Shown piece after piece: positions 8,284-17,984 of a DNA stretch of 64,000 nt. Location of the stretch: NCBI GenBank assembly GCA_016235815.1, contig JACRIM010000052.1:1-64000 (forward strand). Reading direction: 5' to 3'. Each line of letters begins with the position of its first letter. Within the stretch, counting starts at the first letter, position 1. The DNA comes from Planctomycetota bacterium. Its GTDB lineage: Bacteria; Planctomycetota; Phycisphaerae; UBA1845; UTPLA1. The position numbers and the translations under genes were made by a program. A model generated the notes under the pieces. It was not told where the DNA came from. It was given only the letters and a program-made list of their open reading frames with translations, and did not search any database.

Positions 8284-9908
8284 CCCCTGGGGGAATCGAT
8301 CATTGGCTGCAAGCGGCTTCGCTCATTGCCGCGACGTGTGTCTCGGAGGATGCCACCTGCATCGGCACGGGGCTGCTGGTCCGAGCGGGACAATTCAACT
8401 GGGCCGTGGGCCTGGGAGCCTGCACGGCCGGCATTTTTCTGGGTGATTTAGGGCTTTGGCTGGTCGGTCGCGTGTTTGGACGGCGAGCGCTCGAGTGGAG
8501 TTGGGTTCGCAGGCGACTGCCGGAAACGCGCGTGGATGAATGGGGTCAGTGGTTCGACCGGCGCGGCATGTCGGCGGTGCTTGCTGCACGGTTCCTGCCG
8601 GGAACGCGCCTGCCGGTATACATCGCGGCCGGAATGCTCGGCCGCCGCGCAGGTCGGTTCGCGCTGTGGGCATTTTTGGCGGCACTGTTATGGACGCCGC
8701 TCTTGATATTACTGGTTGCATCGCTGGGGAATGCCGTCGTCACGCCTATGCAGCGGGTCCTCGGGGCCGGATGGGCGCCGATCGCTGCGACCTTGGTCGT
8801 ACTCTGGCTGACGATGCGTATCCTGCAGCAGTGCATGTCGCGGATCGGACGCGCCAAAATCCTGGCGTGCGTTTCCCGATTGTGGCGATGGGAGTTCTGG
8901 CCCGCGTGGATTTTTTATATTCCGCTGATTCCGTGGATTGCCTACCTCGCGGTGCGCTATCGCGGACTGATGACCCTGACCGCGGCTAATCCCGGCATCG
9001 TGCCGCATGGCGGCATTGTCGGCGAGTCCAAGTTCGACATTCTGTCGAGGTTGCCCGCGGAGTGGATCATTCCGAGTGCCTTGATTAAACCCGGCCCGTT
9101 GGAGCTGCGCGTTGCGCAGTTGACACAGACGATCGCCGAGCGCGGTTGGCAGTTTCCACTGATCCTCAAGCCGGATGCCGGACAGCGGGGTGCCGGCGTG
9201 CGACGGGCGCAGGATATCGATGCCACCACGCGATATTTCGAAGCGCATCCGCAAGCCGTCCTCGTTCAGACATACCATCCGGGCCCCTTTGAAGCCGGTG
9301 TTTTCTATTATCGAATGCCAGGCGAAGCGCGGGGACGCATCTTTTCTATCACGGACAAGCAGTTTCCCGTGCTGATCGGCGACGGCGTCTCGACGGTCGA
9401 ATCACTCATCTGGCGCCACCCGCGATTTCGCATGCAGGCCGCTACTTTTCTTGCCCGCAGAAACGGACAGGCGGAGACCGTGCTTCAGTTGAACGAACCC
9501 CTGCCGCTGACGATCACCGGCAATCACTGCCAGGGTGCGCTGTTTCGCGATGGAGCCCATCTCATGACGCAAGAGCTTGAGGATGCCATCGACGCCATCG
9601 CCCGCCGGTTCGACGGCTTCTACTTCGGTCGCTTCGATGTTCGATACAACGACGTAAACGAGTTCAGGGCCGGGCGCGGTTTCGCCATCGTTGAACTCAA
9701 CGGCGTCACGTCGGAGTCGACGAATTTGTATGATCCGTCGTGGTCACTCATTCACGCCTACAGCGTGCTATTTCGGCAGTGGTCCATGCTATTCAAAATC
9801 GGGAATCGAAATCGGCGTCGGGGTCAACAATCCTCGTCGCTTGTACAGGTAATAGCAGACGCGCGGTGTTTTTATCGCAGACGAAAGGATCGCCTCGTTG
9901 CAGATTAA
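8280..9908 (+). CDS. DedA (VTT) membrane domain fused to an ATP-grasp ligase domain
   Basis: A 542-residue fusion. Residues about 10-190 form a DedA/SNARE-associated membrane domain with the family motif RFLPGTRLPVYIAAGMLG (F/Y-x3-R-x4-R-like core). DedA proteins help flip lipids or lipid carriers. After another hydrophobic segment (about 205-230), residues 250-520 match an ATP-grasp fold: ILKPDAGQRGAGVRRAQD for the nucleotide-binding lysine and glycine loop, then GRFDVRYND and FAIVELNGVTSESTN for metal ligands Asp, Glu and Asn. ATP-grasp enzymes join a carboxylate to an amine or thiol. The fusion implies ligation tied to membrane transport. It converges with, and overlaps by four bases, an OlsF-like acyltransferase. 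Confidence 0.88.
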   Translation: MTPGGIDHWLQAASLIAATCVSEDATCIGTGLLVRAGQFNWAVGLGACTAGIFLGDLGLWLVGRVFGRRALEWSWVRRRLPETRVDEWGQWFDRRGMSAVLAARFLPGTRLPVYIAAGMLGRRAGRFALWAFLAALLWTPLLILLVASLGNAVVTPMQRVLGAGWAPIAATLVVLWLTMRILQQCMSRIGRAKILACVSRLWRWEFWPAWIFYIPLIPWIAYLAVRYRGLMTLTAANPGIVPHGGIVGESKFDILSRLPAEWIIPSALIKPGPLELRVAQLTQTIAERGWQFPLILKPDAGQRGAGVRRAQDIDATTRYFEAHPQAVLVQTYHPGPFEAGVFYYRMPGEARGRIFSITDKQFPVLIGDGVSTVESLIWRHPRFRMQAATFLARRNGQAETVLQLNEPLPLTITGNHCQGALFRDGAHLMTQELEDAIDAIARRFDGFYFGRFDVRYNDVNEFRAGRGFAIVELNGVTSESTNLYDPSWSLIHAYSVLFRQWSMLFKIGNRNRRRGQQSSSLVQVIADARCFYRRRKDRLVAD

Positions 9909-11827
9909 TCAACCTGGAATGCGAGAAACTCCGCGACGTTATCCATTCCCAGGTAACGATTCAAGATCGTTCGATCGACCTTTGCCAAGTCTACCATGAC
10001 AAGCCCGTCGAGCACGTCGCCGAAGTCCGGGTCGATGTTGAATCCCAGTAGTTTCGCGTTGAGTTTCAGATACTGCCGCAACAGCACGGGGACATTTCGG
10101 CGATTCGACTCAATCTCGCTGACCAGCTCTTCGACGTCGGCGACATCGTTCACCATCGTCGCCAAACAGCGCGGCTCGGCGTCGCGGAAGCGTTGCACCT
10201 TCGGCGGCTTCTTCGGCCGTACCAGCGAGGCCAGTTCATGATCAAAGCTGTTGGCCTTCAGGAACGCCATCAAGAGCTGTTTCGTCATCGATTGAAAATC
10301 GTCGCTGATGCTGACGGCCCCGAAGAGCCGGCGGTATCGCGGGTGCAATGCAACGAACCGCCCGATGCCCTTCCAAAGCAGAAGAAGTGGCGAGAAGTTC
10401 CGCTGGTAGTCAGGTATGACGAATGACCGGCCCAGCTCAAGGCCCGGCGTCAGTTGTTCCAGCAAACGCGGCCGATAGTTGAACAGCGTGCTCGTGTACA
10501 GGCCGTCCGCGCCAAACCGCTTAAGCAACACGTCGGTCTGTCCCATGCGATAAGCGCCGACAATCTGACGGCTTTCGGTGTTCCATACGAAGAGATGCAG
10601 GTAGTGTTCGTCGAAACGGTCCAGGTCGATCTCGCGGCCGGTACCCTCCCCCACAAGGCGAAACGTCGATTCACGCAAGCGTCCAATCTCCCGCAGCACG
10701 TTCGGAAGTTGGGCCGCGCTGCCATGGAACACACGAAACTGCCCGCTTGCGCACAGTTGCTGCGCGGTCGGGATCGACTCCACCTCACTGGCGACGATCG
10801 CCAACGGCAATGCACTTACGATCGGTCGTTGCTCGACGGCCTTGCCCGGGCTGGGTAGACCTGCGTGTGATCGCGACGCCCCTCGACCCTTCAGAATGTA
10901 CGTGCGGACGCGCAGGTACTCGGTCAGCTGCGAGGATACACCACGCGACACACGCGATTCGGCGCCGATTTCAACGACTCGCGTCAGTCGTTCGAACGGA
11001 ATGGAAGTGCCTATTGCGACCCTCACCGACTGGCCGCGCCGCCGCAGCAACTCGCGCGGTAGAAGCGCCGTCCGCAAGCGCGGATGAACCAGGCCGGCAA
11101 GTTGAAACAGCCGGCTGTTCCGTCCCTCAAAGTAGACAGGCAACACCGTGGCCTTCGTATGCATCACGAGTCGTGCGAGGGAGTCACTCCATTGAGGGTC
11201 TGTGACGCAGCCGCGCCGAAGCGAAAAAGCGGATACTTCGCCGGCAGGAAATAAGCCCAGGACGCCGCCATCTCGCACCCAGCGCAATGCGAACTTCATC
11301 GATCCATGATTTCGGACGGTTGCCGCCGGGCCGCCGAAGGGATCGACGAAAAAACAGGTCTGTTTCAACTCCGGAACCTGACTCAGCAAGTAATTGGCCA
11401 GCACCCGTACATCCGGCCGAACGCGCTGAAGCAGGGCCGTAAGCACGAGGCCATCCAGACCGCCAAATGGATGATTCGCCACGACGATCAAGGGGCCGTC
11501 TTTGGGGATGCGTTTCAAGTCATCCGGTGCGAGGTCAATGCGTACGCCGAGTGCGCGAAGTGTTTGCTCGCAGAACGACGAACGATCGCCGTGCCCATGC
11601 ATCGATTCGTAAATGGAGTTGAGCGTGGGAAAGGCGAGGGCTCGCTCAGCCAGAAAGCGCAGCGCCCGGTTTACCGGCTGTGGTAGCGTAGGAATCAGCG
11701 TTGGAGAAACTGCGAATGGACCGGGAATGGCGATGGCAGAAGTTGATGCAGGTCTCGTAACTCGCGAAATCGCAGGCGTCTTTGACGGGTGAGAAAACGC
11801 CAACGCGTCATGCTTGGAGGCGCTCAT
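9905..11827 (-). CDS. Bifunctional acyltransferase: PlsC-like plus OlsB/GNAT-like (OlsF-type)
   Basis: A 640-residue protein. The N-terminal half (about residues 60-300) is a lysophospholipid acyltransferase domain with the motif VVANHPFGGLDGL, FVDPFGG and GLFPAGEVS. The C-terminal half (about 355-560) is the hemolysin/OlsB-type N-acyltransferase fold: RVFHGSAAQLPNVLREIGRL, then YRMGQTDVLLKRFG and LELGRSFVIPDYQ. The same order, O-acyltransferase then N-acyltransferase, is known in OlsF, which builds ornithine lipids; GlsAB make glycine lipids. An amino-acid-containing membrane lipid is therefore the likely product, with the amino acid undetermined. It faces the DedA/ATP-grasp gene tail to tail and follows a VOC gene on the same strand. 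Confidence 0.85.
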   Translation of the reverse strand: MSASKHDALAFSHPSKTPAISRVTRPASTSAIAIPGPFAVSPTLIPTLPQPVNRALRFLAERALAFPTLNSIYESMHGHGDRSSFCEQTLRALGVRIDLAPDDLKRIPKDGPLIVVANHPFGGLDGLVLTALLQRVRPDVRVLANYLLSQVPELKQTCFFVDPFGGPAATVRNHGSMKFALRWVRDGGVLGLFPAGEVSAFSLRRGCVTDPQWSDSLARLVMHTKATVLPVYFEGRNSRLFQLAGLVHPRLRTALLPRELLRRRGQSVRVAIGTSIPFERLTRVVEIGAESRVSRGVSSQLTEYLRVRTYILKGRGASRSHAGLPSPGKAVEQRPIVSALPLAIVASEVESIPTAQQLCASGQFRVFHGSAAQLPNVLREIGRLRESTFRLVGEGTGREIDLDRFDEHYLHLFVWNTESRQIVGAYRMGQTDVLLKRFGADGLYTSTLFNYRPRLLEQLTPGLELGRSFVIPDYQRNFSPLLLLWKGIGRFVALHPRYRRLFGAVSISDDFQSMTKQLLMAFLKANSFDHELASLVRPKKPPKVQRFRDAEPRCLATMVNDVADVEELVSEIESNRRNVPVLLRQYLKLNAKLLGFNIDPDFGDVLDGLVMVDLAKVDRTILNRYLGMDNVAEFLAFQVD

Positions 11828-11830
11828 TGT

Positions 11831-12886
11831 CTACTCCTCGATGATCTTTAACGCATGGCCGTCCGGGTCGCGGACGATGAACGCCTTATTGTCGGCAGAG
11901 CTTCTTTTCTCCGATGAGAGCGTGGGATCGGCGTGGAACCGCGCCTTACCCGCACGCAGTTTGCTGGCGACACCGGCAGCATCCCTTACGAGAAGCGTCG
12001 TTTGCCAATGCAGCAGGTCGTTCGACTCAGCATTGGTCGGATAGGGGCGACCGTCACGCGGATTGAGGTACTCAAGGAACTCGATCGCGGGGCCGGCCCT
12101 GGCGCGCAGCGTCGTGATCCGCAGGTGCGCGCCGGGCACGTTGTTGAGCGCCTGCTGCTCTGGTCCATGGTTCTCGCTTCCGCCAACGACATTGAATCCA
12201 AGCGCGTCGCGATAGAACCGCAGGCTCGCATCAGTGTCGCTCACCACGATGGCAGTGTGATCAATCCCCAGAAACAGCCTGTCGGACTTGCGGTGCCACC
12301 TCGGGTCTCCCTTGTCGGAAGGGAATTCAAGCAACTCCATGTAGTGTCCGTCAGGATCGCGAAAGTAAAACGCCTTGATGCCTGCGGCGTTTTTGTTCCA
12401 GGCCGGCAACGTTTGCGGTCCCTTCGCGGAGGCTGGGCGCACGTTTTTTTCTTGTAGTCGCCCGTAGGCCTTGTCCATGTCGCTGACAATGATCGCGATG
12501 TGCTGGAACCAGAGATCGTTGCTGCGCGAGTCAGATGGAAACTCTCGCCCTTTCGGCGATGCATACTCCGTCAGCTCAACGAACTCATTGCCCAATTGGA
12601 GCTTCGCGACGCGGGCCTTGGCCGACGGCAGGTGCTGGAGTCGCGCGAACTCGTCACCGGCCAGCTTCGTCTCCGCGACCTTTTCAAACATCAGGACGTC
12701 AGTAAAGAAGGTTGTCGAGCGATCCAGATCGCCCACCGTCATGCCGATCGCACCAACAGCATCAACCGACCTTGACGCTGTCTGCGCGAATGCCGGTGCC
12801 CCATGGAAGCCGAGCAGGGCGCATACCAAAAAGGCGGTCTGGTTGGATCGATGACGTGCGAGCGGGGTTCTGTTCACGGCATCCAT
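11831..12886 (-). CDS. Exported protein with two VOC (glyoxalase-like) domains
   Basis: A 351-residue protein from the ATG at 12886; an upstream ATG at 12907 is less likely because it delays the signal peptide, which ends GFHGAPAFAQTA. Two vicinal-oxygen-chelate domains follow, about residues 45-190 (GAIGMTVGDLDRSTTFFTDV ... FRDPDGHYMELLEF) and 205-350 (GIDHTAIVVSDTDASLRFYR ... VRDPDGHALKIIEE). Paired VOC domains usually form one metal site for isomerase, dioxygenase or resistance activity. The export signal is uncommon for classic glyoxalase I. It ends three bases before the acyltransferase start and so may be cotranscribed. Confidence 0.85.
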   Translation of the reverse strand: MDAVNRTPLARHRSNQTAFLVCALLGFHGAPAFAQTASRSVDAVGAIGMTVGDLDRSTTFFTDVLMFEKVAETKLAGDEFARLQHLPSAKARVAKLQLGNEFVELTEYASPKGREFPSDSRSNDLWFQHIAIIVSDMDKAYGRLQEKNVRPASAKGPQTLPAWNKNAAGIKAFYFRDPDGHYMELLEFPSDKGDPRWHRKSDRLFLGIDHTAIVVSDTDASLRFYRDALGFNVVGGSENHGPEQQALNNVPGAHLRITTLRARAGPAIEFLEYLNPRDGRPYPTNAESNDLLHWQTTLLVRDAAGVASKLRAGKARFHADPTLSSEKRSSADNKAFIVRDPDGHALKIIEE

Positions 12887-12935
12887 GCTGATTAGGATGC
12901 GGCCCATGCCTGCCGGTTACGCCCACCCGGTGGAC

Positions 12936-13748
12936 TTAGGGTTTGTCGTTAGCCTGCCCGAGCTTCATCTGGTCGAATTGACACCGAAAAATGCAGCGCC
13001 GACTGTTGCAATGGTCGAGTTTCGCGCAATAAACGCGGTGATGGGTTGGTAACGTCGCATACACCGCCGACGCCATGAGCATTCCGACGACTGGCGCGGT
13101 CAGGTAAATCCAAATCGACTTCCAATGGCGTGCCACCAGCGCGGACCCAAAGGTTCGCGCCGGATTGAGGCTCATACCGGACAATGGCGCTTCGAATGTA
13201 ATGTACAAAGCGACGAGCACACCCGCGAAGAGCGCGGTGAACGGGGCCATCGCGGCGTCGTTGCTGACGTAGAGAACAACAAACATCATGCCGAAAGAGA
13301 TCGCCAACTCCGCGGCCCACGCCACGGTCACGCCGTACCGACCCGGCACTGTCACGACGTGATTGATGGCGGCGTGACGCAGCCTGTCTTTCAACAGGAC
13401 TCGCGCAAGGGAAACACCGGCAACGCCACCTGCGAATTGCGCCGCGATGTAGAAGAGTGCGTCCCAAGCCGCGACCTTTCGACGCAGGAAAAACGTTAAC
13501 GTGGTCGCGGGGTTCATGTGCGCGCCCGATTGTTGCCCCCACGGCGAATAGATGAGCACGACGGCCGTCAGCCCCATGGCGACACCCATGATCATTCGGC
13601 GAACAAAGGGGCTTTGAATGTGCCGAAGTACCGGCGAATCCGGGTGCCCAAGCAATGTTCCAAACGCGCAGGCCGACAGCATGAAACAGCCCAGTAGCCC
13701 CGCCTCCATCAGGTATTCCGGCCAATGATAAAAAAGCGCGTTGAGCAT
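12936..13748 (-). CDS. MIP-family channel (aquaporin / glycerol facilitator type)
   Basis: A 270-residue protein with six hydrophobic helices and both half-helix NPA signatures, AHMNPATTLTFF in the first half and MSLNPARTFGSALVARHWKS in the second. The Arg after the second NPA is the usual selectivity-filter arginine. The C-terminal 35 residues are polar and cysteine-containing (HRVYCAKLDHCN). Water or small neutral solutes are expected substrates; glycerol versus water cannot be told by eye. It lies between the VOC gene and the anti-sigma gene on the same strand. Confidence 0.9.
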   Translation of the reverse strand: MLNALFYHWPEYLMEAGLLGCFMLSACAFGTLLGHPDSPVLRHIQSPFVRRMIMGVAMGLTAVVLIYSPWGQQSGAHMNPATTLTFFLRRKVAAWDALFYIAAQFAGGVAGVSLARVLLKDRLRHAAINHVVTVPGRYGVTVAWAAELAISFGMMFVVLYVSNDAAMAPFTALFAGVLVALYITFEAPLSGMSLNPARTFGSALVARHWKSIWIYLTAPVVGMLMASAVYATLPTHHRVYCAKLDHCNSRRCIFRCQFDQMKLGQANDKP

Positions 13749-13785
13749 TGTTGCGAAATTGGCCGTACGCGATGGGGAGTTCGGA

Positions 13786-14031
13786 TCAGGAATTGCGCGA
13801 GCGACTCTCCAGGATCAGGCGGACCAGCTCGTCGGGCATGCTTTCGGTAATCGAAACGTCAGCCGCAGATTTCGATGATCGCGCGAGCGTCACCGTCCGT
13901 TCGTAGGACTCCACATACACCCGGCATGCGGGACAGTTTGCAAGGTGCAATTCGAATGTGGCACGCTGCCGCCGCGGCAATTCGCCGTCGAGGTACTGCA
14001 TCAGGAAATCTGCGATCTCGCGACAGGTCAT
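13786..14031 (-). CDS. Zinc-finger anti-sigma factor (zf-HC2)
   Basis: An 81-residue protein with the ZAS motif HLANCPAC (HxxxCxxC) preceded by [19 protein letters not shown], the typical start of ECF anti-sigma domains. There is no membrane helix, so it is a cytoplasmic, RsrA/ChrR-like short form. Such proteins normally sit beside their sigma factor, but here the only ECF gene in the island is at 22008-22661, about 8 kb away. It is divergent from the glucosidase gene at 14200 and shares its upstream region, so it may control that cluster. The pairing is inferred. Confidence 0.85.
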   Translation of the reverse strand: MTCREIADFLMQYLDGELPRRQRATFELHLANCPACRVYVESYERTVTLARSSKSAADVSITESMPDELVRLILESRSRNS

Positions 14032-14199
14032 GGGGCCTCGAGGGGTTGGATGCCAAATGCTAGCGGTCGGTTACGTGATCACGGTTCCAATCGGGACATC
14101 CAAATGGTCCGCGTGGATCTGACAGCGAGTAACCGCGCCCAAACTGTCGCATCGAAGAAATACCGCACCAGGGTTCATTGCAACAGCCGAGGAGCGAAA

Positions 14200-16986
14200 A
14201 TGCAGTGCAAGGCTGAATCGCAGCGTCTTGATGAAGTTCGCAACGGACATACACACTGGCGCAAGTGGGGTCCCTACCTCAGCGAGCGCCAATGGGGCAC
14301 GGTCCGCGAGGATTACAGCGCCGAGGGAGCGGCGTGGGACTACCTCCCGCACGATCATGCCCGCAGCCGGGCGTACCGCTGGGGTGAAGACGGCATTGCG
14401 GGATTCAGTGACGACCAGCAGCGACTCTGCCTGGGACTGGCGCTGTGGAATGGCCGCGACCCAATTTTGAAAGAGCGACTTTTTGGACTGACCAACAATG
14501 AGGGCAACCACGGCGAAGATGTGAAGGAGCTTTACTACTACCTCGACGCCACGCCGTCGCATTCCTATTTGAAAATGCTCTACAAGTATCCGCAGGCGGC
14601 GTTTCCTTATGCGCAGCTCGTCGATGAGAACCGCCGGCGCGGGAAGGTCAAGCCGGAGTTCGAACTGCTCGATACGGGCGTCTTCGATGATGACCGCTAT
14701 TTCGACGTGTTTGTCGAATACGCCAAGGCCGGGCCTGATGACATCCTCATGCTCGTCACGATCCACAACCGCGGGCCCGACGAGGCCGCGATTCATGTGT
14801 TACCTCAGTTGTGGTTTCGCAACACATGGTCCTGGGATGGAAAGTCGCTCAAGCCGTCGCTCACCCTGGAAAATAACGCCGTCGTTGCTCGGAATCCAAC
14901 CTTGGGCAACTACCGACTCCATGCCGAAAGTGCCGCGGAATGGCTCTTCTGTGACAACGAAACCAATACGAAGCGGCTGTTTGGTTCATCCGGTGACACA
15001 CAGTATCCGAAAGACGCATTTCACGAGTTCGTCGTCAATGGAAACGCACAGGCCATCAATCCAATCAATACTGGAACGAAGGCCGCGGCCTTGCATCGGG
15101 TGACAATCCCGGCGGGTGGCGTATCGCGGTTTCGGCTTCGATTGACGACCGCCGGCTCAAGTATGCCATTTCAAGACTTCGATTCAATTCTGGCAAGCCG
15201 ACGACAAGAGGCCGACGATTTCTTTTCTGACTTGCAGGTCAACATGGACGATGCCGACGCACGCCTTGTCCAGCGCCAGGCCTTCGCCGGCATGATCTGG
15301 AACAAGCAGTTCTATTACTTCGACGTGCCTGAATGGCTGAAAGGCGACGCGGCTCAACCGCATCCGCCGATGCAGCGTCACTTCGGTCGCAATCGCGACT
15401 GGGAACATCTGAACAACGCCGACGTCATCTCGATGCCCGACAAGTGGGAATACCCGTGGTACGCCGCGTGGGATCTGGCGTTTCACATGATTCCCTTTGC
15501 GATGATCGACCCGGAATTCGCGAAGGATCAACTCGTGCTGCTGACGCGCGAGTGGTACATGCACCCAAACGGCCAATTGCCCGCGTACGAGTGGGCCTTC
15601 GGCGACGTGAATCCGCCCGTTCATGCGTGGGCGACCTGGCGCGTGTTTCAGATCGACCGCAAGCAGCAGCGGCTGGACGGTCAGCCGGAGTATGCCGGTG
15701 ACCTGGCCTTTCTGGAGCGCGTGTTTCATAAACTCATGCTCAATTTCACCTGGTGGGTGAATCGCAAGGATGCTCAGGGCCGCAACATTTTTCAGGGCGG
15801 CTTTCTCGGCCTCGACAACATTGGCGTCTTCGATCGCAGTGCGCCGCTGCCGACCGGCGGCTTCATCAATCAGGCCGATGGCACAAGCTGGATGGCGATG
15901 TACTGTTTGAATCTGATGCGCATCGCATTGGAGTTGGCGCTGCACAACCGGGTCTACGAGGACATCGCGACAAAGTTCTTCGAGCACTTTCTGCACATCG
16001 CCGAGGCGATGAACAAAATCGGAACGAAGGACATGTGTGCGGAAGGCGGTGTCGGCCTGTGGTGTGAACACGATCAATTCTACTACGATGTGCTCAACCT
16101 GCCCGACGGCCGGACGGTACCGCTGAAGGTGCGTTCGATGGTCGGGCTGATCCCGCTTTTTGCGGTCGAGACGCTTGAGCCGGAGCTTCTTGATCGCTTG
16201 CCAGAGTTTAAGCGGCGGCTCGAATGGTTCCTGAATTACCGTCCAGATCTGGCGGCATTGGTTTCGCACTGGGACGTGCCGGGCAAGGGCCAGCGCCGAT
16301 TGTTGTCGCTGCTTCGCGGGCACCGCATGAAGGCATTGCTCAGACGAATGCTGGACGAAGACGAGTTCCTGTCCGACTTCGGCGTGCGTGCTGTTTCCCG
16401 TGCCCATCGGGACTGGCCGTACGAATTGCGCCTCGACGGCCACACGCTGGGCGTTCGGTACCAGCCCGGCGAATCCGACTCCGGTGCGTTCGGCGGCAAT
16501 TCCAATTGGCGCGGACCGATTTGGTTCCCGGTGAATTACCTCCTGATCGAATCGCTCCAGAAGTTTCACCACTACTACGGCGATGAATTCCAAGTTGAGT
16601 GCCCGACAAGATCGGGAAACACGATGAGCGTCGGCGACGTCGCCGCCGAATTATCCAGGCGCTTGTCATGCATATTCCTGCGCGAGAGCGACGGACGCCG
16701 ACCGGTCGCCCAATCCCCATCATCGGGAGCCGACGCGGCCCGATACGAGCGTCTTCAACACGACCCGCACTTCAGAGACTACCCGTTGTTTCACGAGTAT
16801 TTTGACGGCGATACCGGACGCGGAGTCGGTGCATCCCATCAATGCGGCTGGACAGGCCTCATTGCGAAGCTTCTGGCCAGGCCCGGAAAGTCTTCCACCA
16901 AGGTCGCTCATTGCCCGGGCGAGAAACTCAGATCCGCCCATGCAGGTGAAACCCTTCAGGTTGCGACCGCATCCAATTCCCGATGA
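14200..16986 (+). CDS. MGH1/GH63-like glycoside hydrolase (glucosidase)
   Basis: A 928-residue protein. The ATG at 14200 has GGAGCGAAA just before it and the conserved sequence begins soon after ([19 protein letters not shown]); the open frame extends further upstream, but that part overlaps the anti-sigma gene and looks random. The layout is an N-terminal beta-rich domain (about 1-330) and an (alpha/alpha)6 barrel with [34 protein letters not shown] and [14 protein letters not shown], typical of GH63/MGH1-like alpha-glucosidases. It has no signal peptide, so it acts in the cytoplasm, perhaps on glucosylated compatible solutes. SDR and GMC genes follow in the same direction. Confidence 0.88.
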   Translation: MQCKAESQRLDEVRNGHTHWRKWGPYLSERQWGTVREDYSAEGAAWDYLPHDHARSRAYRWGEDGIAGFSDDQQRLCLGLALWNGRDPILKERLFGLTNNEGNHGEDVKELYYYLDATPSHSYLKMLYKYPQAAFPYAQLVDENRRRGKVKPEFELLDTGVFDDDRYFDVFVEYAKAGPDDILMLVTIHNRGPDEAAIHVLPQLWFRNTWSWDGKSLKPSLTLENNAVVARNPTLGNYRLHAESAAEWLFCDNETNTKRLFGSSGDTQYPKDAFHEFVVNGNAQAINPINTGTKAAALHRVTIPAGGVSRFRLRLTTAGSSMPFQDFDSILASRRQEADDFFSDLQVNMDDADARLVQRQAFAGMIWNKQFYYFDVPEWLKGDAAQPHPPMQRHFGRNRDWEHLNNADVISMPDKWEYPWYAAWDLAFHMIPFAMIDPEFAKDQLVLLTREWYMHPNGQLPAYEWAFGDVNPPVHAWATWRVFQIDRKQQRLDGQPEYAGDLAFLERVFHKLMLNFTWWVNRKDAQGRNIFQGGFLGLDNIGVFDRSAPLPTGGFINQADGTSWMAMYCLNLMRIALELALHNRVYEDIATKFFEHFLHIAEAMNKIGTKDMCAEGGVGLWCEHDQFYYDVLNLPDGRTVPLKVRSMVGLIPLFAVETLEPELLDRLPEFKRRLEWFLNYRPDLAALVSHWDVPGKGQRRLLSLLRGHRMKALLRRMLDEDEFLSDFGVRAVSRAHRDWPYELRLDGHTLGVRYQPGESDSGAFGGNSNWRGPIWFPVNYLLIESLQKFHHYYGDEFQVECPTRSGNTMSVGDVAAELSRRLSCIFLRESDGRRPVAQSPSSGADAARYERLQHDPHFRDYPLFHEYFDGDTGRGVGASHQCGWTGLIAKLLARPGKSSTKVAHCPGEKLRSAHAGETLQVATASNSR

Positions 16987-17017
16987 CACCGATGCATTAC
17001 GCCAAGGACCTTCAACG

Positions 17018-17926
17018 ATGATTGCGCCAACATCCACGCCGATGAGCAGCAGCCTCATTCGCAATTTGACTCCCGATCAGCTACCAAAGGTCGTCATGCC
17101 TGAGTGCGAGGCTCGGCCTGTTCTGAAGGGCCAGAAAGCGCTCGTCACCGGCGCCAGTTCAGGGATCGGTCGCGGCATCGCAATCGCGCTTTGCGCCGCC
17201 GGAGCCGACGTGATGATCAACTTCGTCGGCGATGAGGCTTCGGCCCGCGCCGTCGTGGATGAAGCGACGCACTGCGGCTGCACCAATCGCGGTCGTGCCA
17301 TAGCGTATCGGGCCGATGTTTCCGATGAAGTGCAAGTCGCCGACATGTTTCGACGCTTACGCGACGAGTTCGGGACCATCGATATTCTCGTCAACAACGC
17401 CGGCTTGCAGCAGGACGCGCCGATTGAAGAGATGACGCTGGCACAGTGGAACAAGGTCATCAGCGTCAATCTGACAGGCCAGTTTCTCTGCGCCCGTGAG
17501 GCCGTGCGAGAGTTCAAGCGTCGCGGCGTTCAGAAGGACGTGTCCTGCGCCGCAGGCAAGATCATCTGCGTCAGCAGTGTGCATGAAGTAATCCCCTGGG
17601 CCGGACACGTGAACTACGCGGCCTCGAAGGGCGGCGTGTTTCAGCTCATGAAGTCCATCGCCCAGGAAGTCGCACCATGGCGCATTCGCGTGAACAGCAT
17701 CTGCCCGGGCGCGATTCGGACGCCGATCAACATGCCGGCCTGGGCTACGCCGGCCGCGTATGCGGAGTTGATGAAACTCATTCCCTATAAGCGTATTGGA
17801 GAGGTCGAGGATATCGCCCGGCTCGCAGTCTGGCTCGCGTCAGACGAGGCTGATTACATCACAGGCGCCAGTCTGTTTGTGGATGGCGGCATGACGCTCT
17901 ATCCGGGCTTTGAGGCAGGCGGCTGA
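17018..17926 (+). CDS. SDR-family glucose 1-dehydrogenase-like oxidoreductase
   Basis: A 302-residue protein from the ATG at 17018. It shows the classical short-chain dehydrogenase plan: cofactor motif VTGASSGIGRGIAIAL, NNAG, the catalytic serine in ICVSSVHE, and Tyr/Lys in NYAASKGG. The C-terminus DYITGASLFVDGGMTLYPGF is typical of glucose 1-dehydrogenase-like enzymes using NAD(P). The roughly 45-residue N-terminal extension is usual for this subgroup. It lies 31 bases after the glucosidase and 58 before the GMC oxidoreductase, so hydrolysis of a glucoside followed by sugar oxidation is a reasonable reading. Confidence 0.88.
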   Translation: MIAPTSTPMSSSLIRNLTPDQLPKVVMPECEARPVLKGQKALVTGASSGIGRGIAIALCAAGADVMINFVGDEASARAVVDEATHCGCTNRGRAIAYRADVSDEVQVADMFRRLRDEFGTIDILVNNAGLQQDAPIEEMTLAQWNKVISVNLTGQFLCAREAVREFKRRGVQKDVSCAAGKIICVSSVHEVIPWAGHVNYAASKGGVFQLMKSIAQEVAPWRIRVNSICPGAIRTPINMPAWATPAAYAELMKLIPYKRIGEVEDIARLAVWLASDEADYITGASLFVDGGMTLYPGFEAGG

Positions 17927-17984
17927 AAGCCAGGCTCGAAGGACCATTATCAGTTGTACGGAATGCCCCTTGTGGAGCCGGAAT

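Noticed and set aside
14040-14070. Sigma-54-like TTGGATGCCAAATGCT upstream of the glucosidase
   Set aside because: The GG-to-GC spacing is one base short and the -24 element is poor.
15184-16593. 469-residue minus-strand ORF inside the glucosidase gene
   Set aside because: It is a frame shadow of a well-supported gene in GC-rich DNA; the composition (Arg, His, Gln rich) is random.
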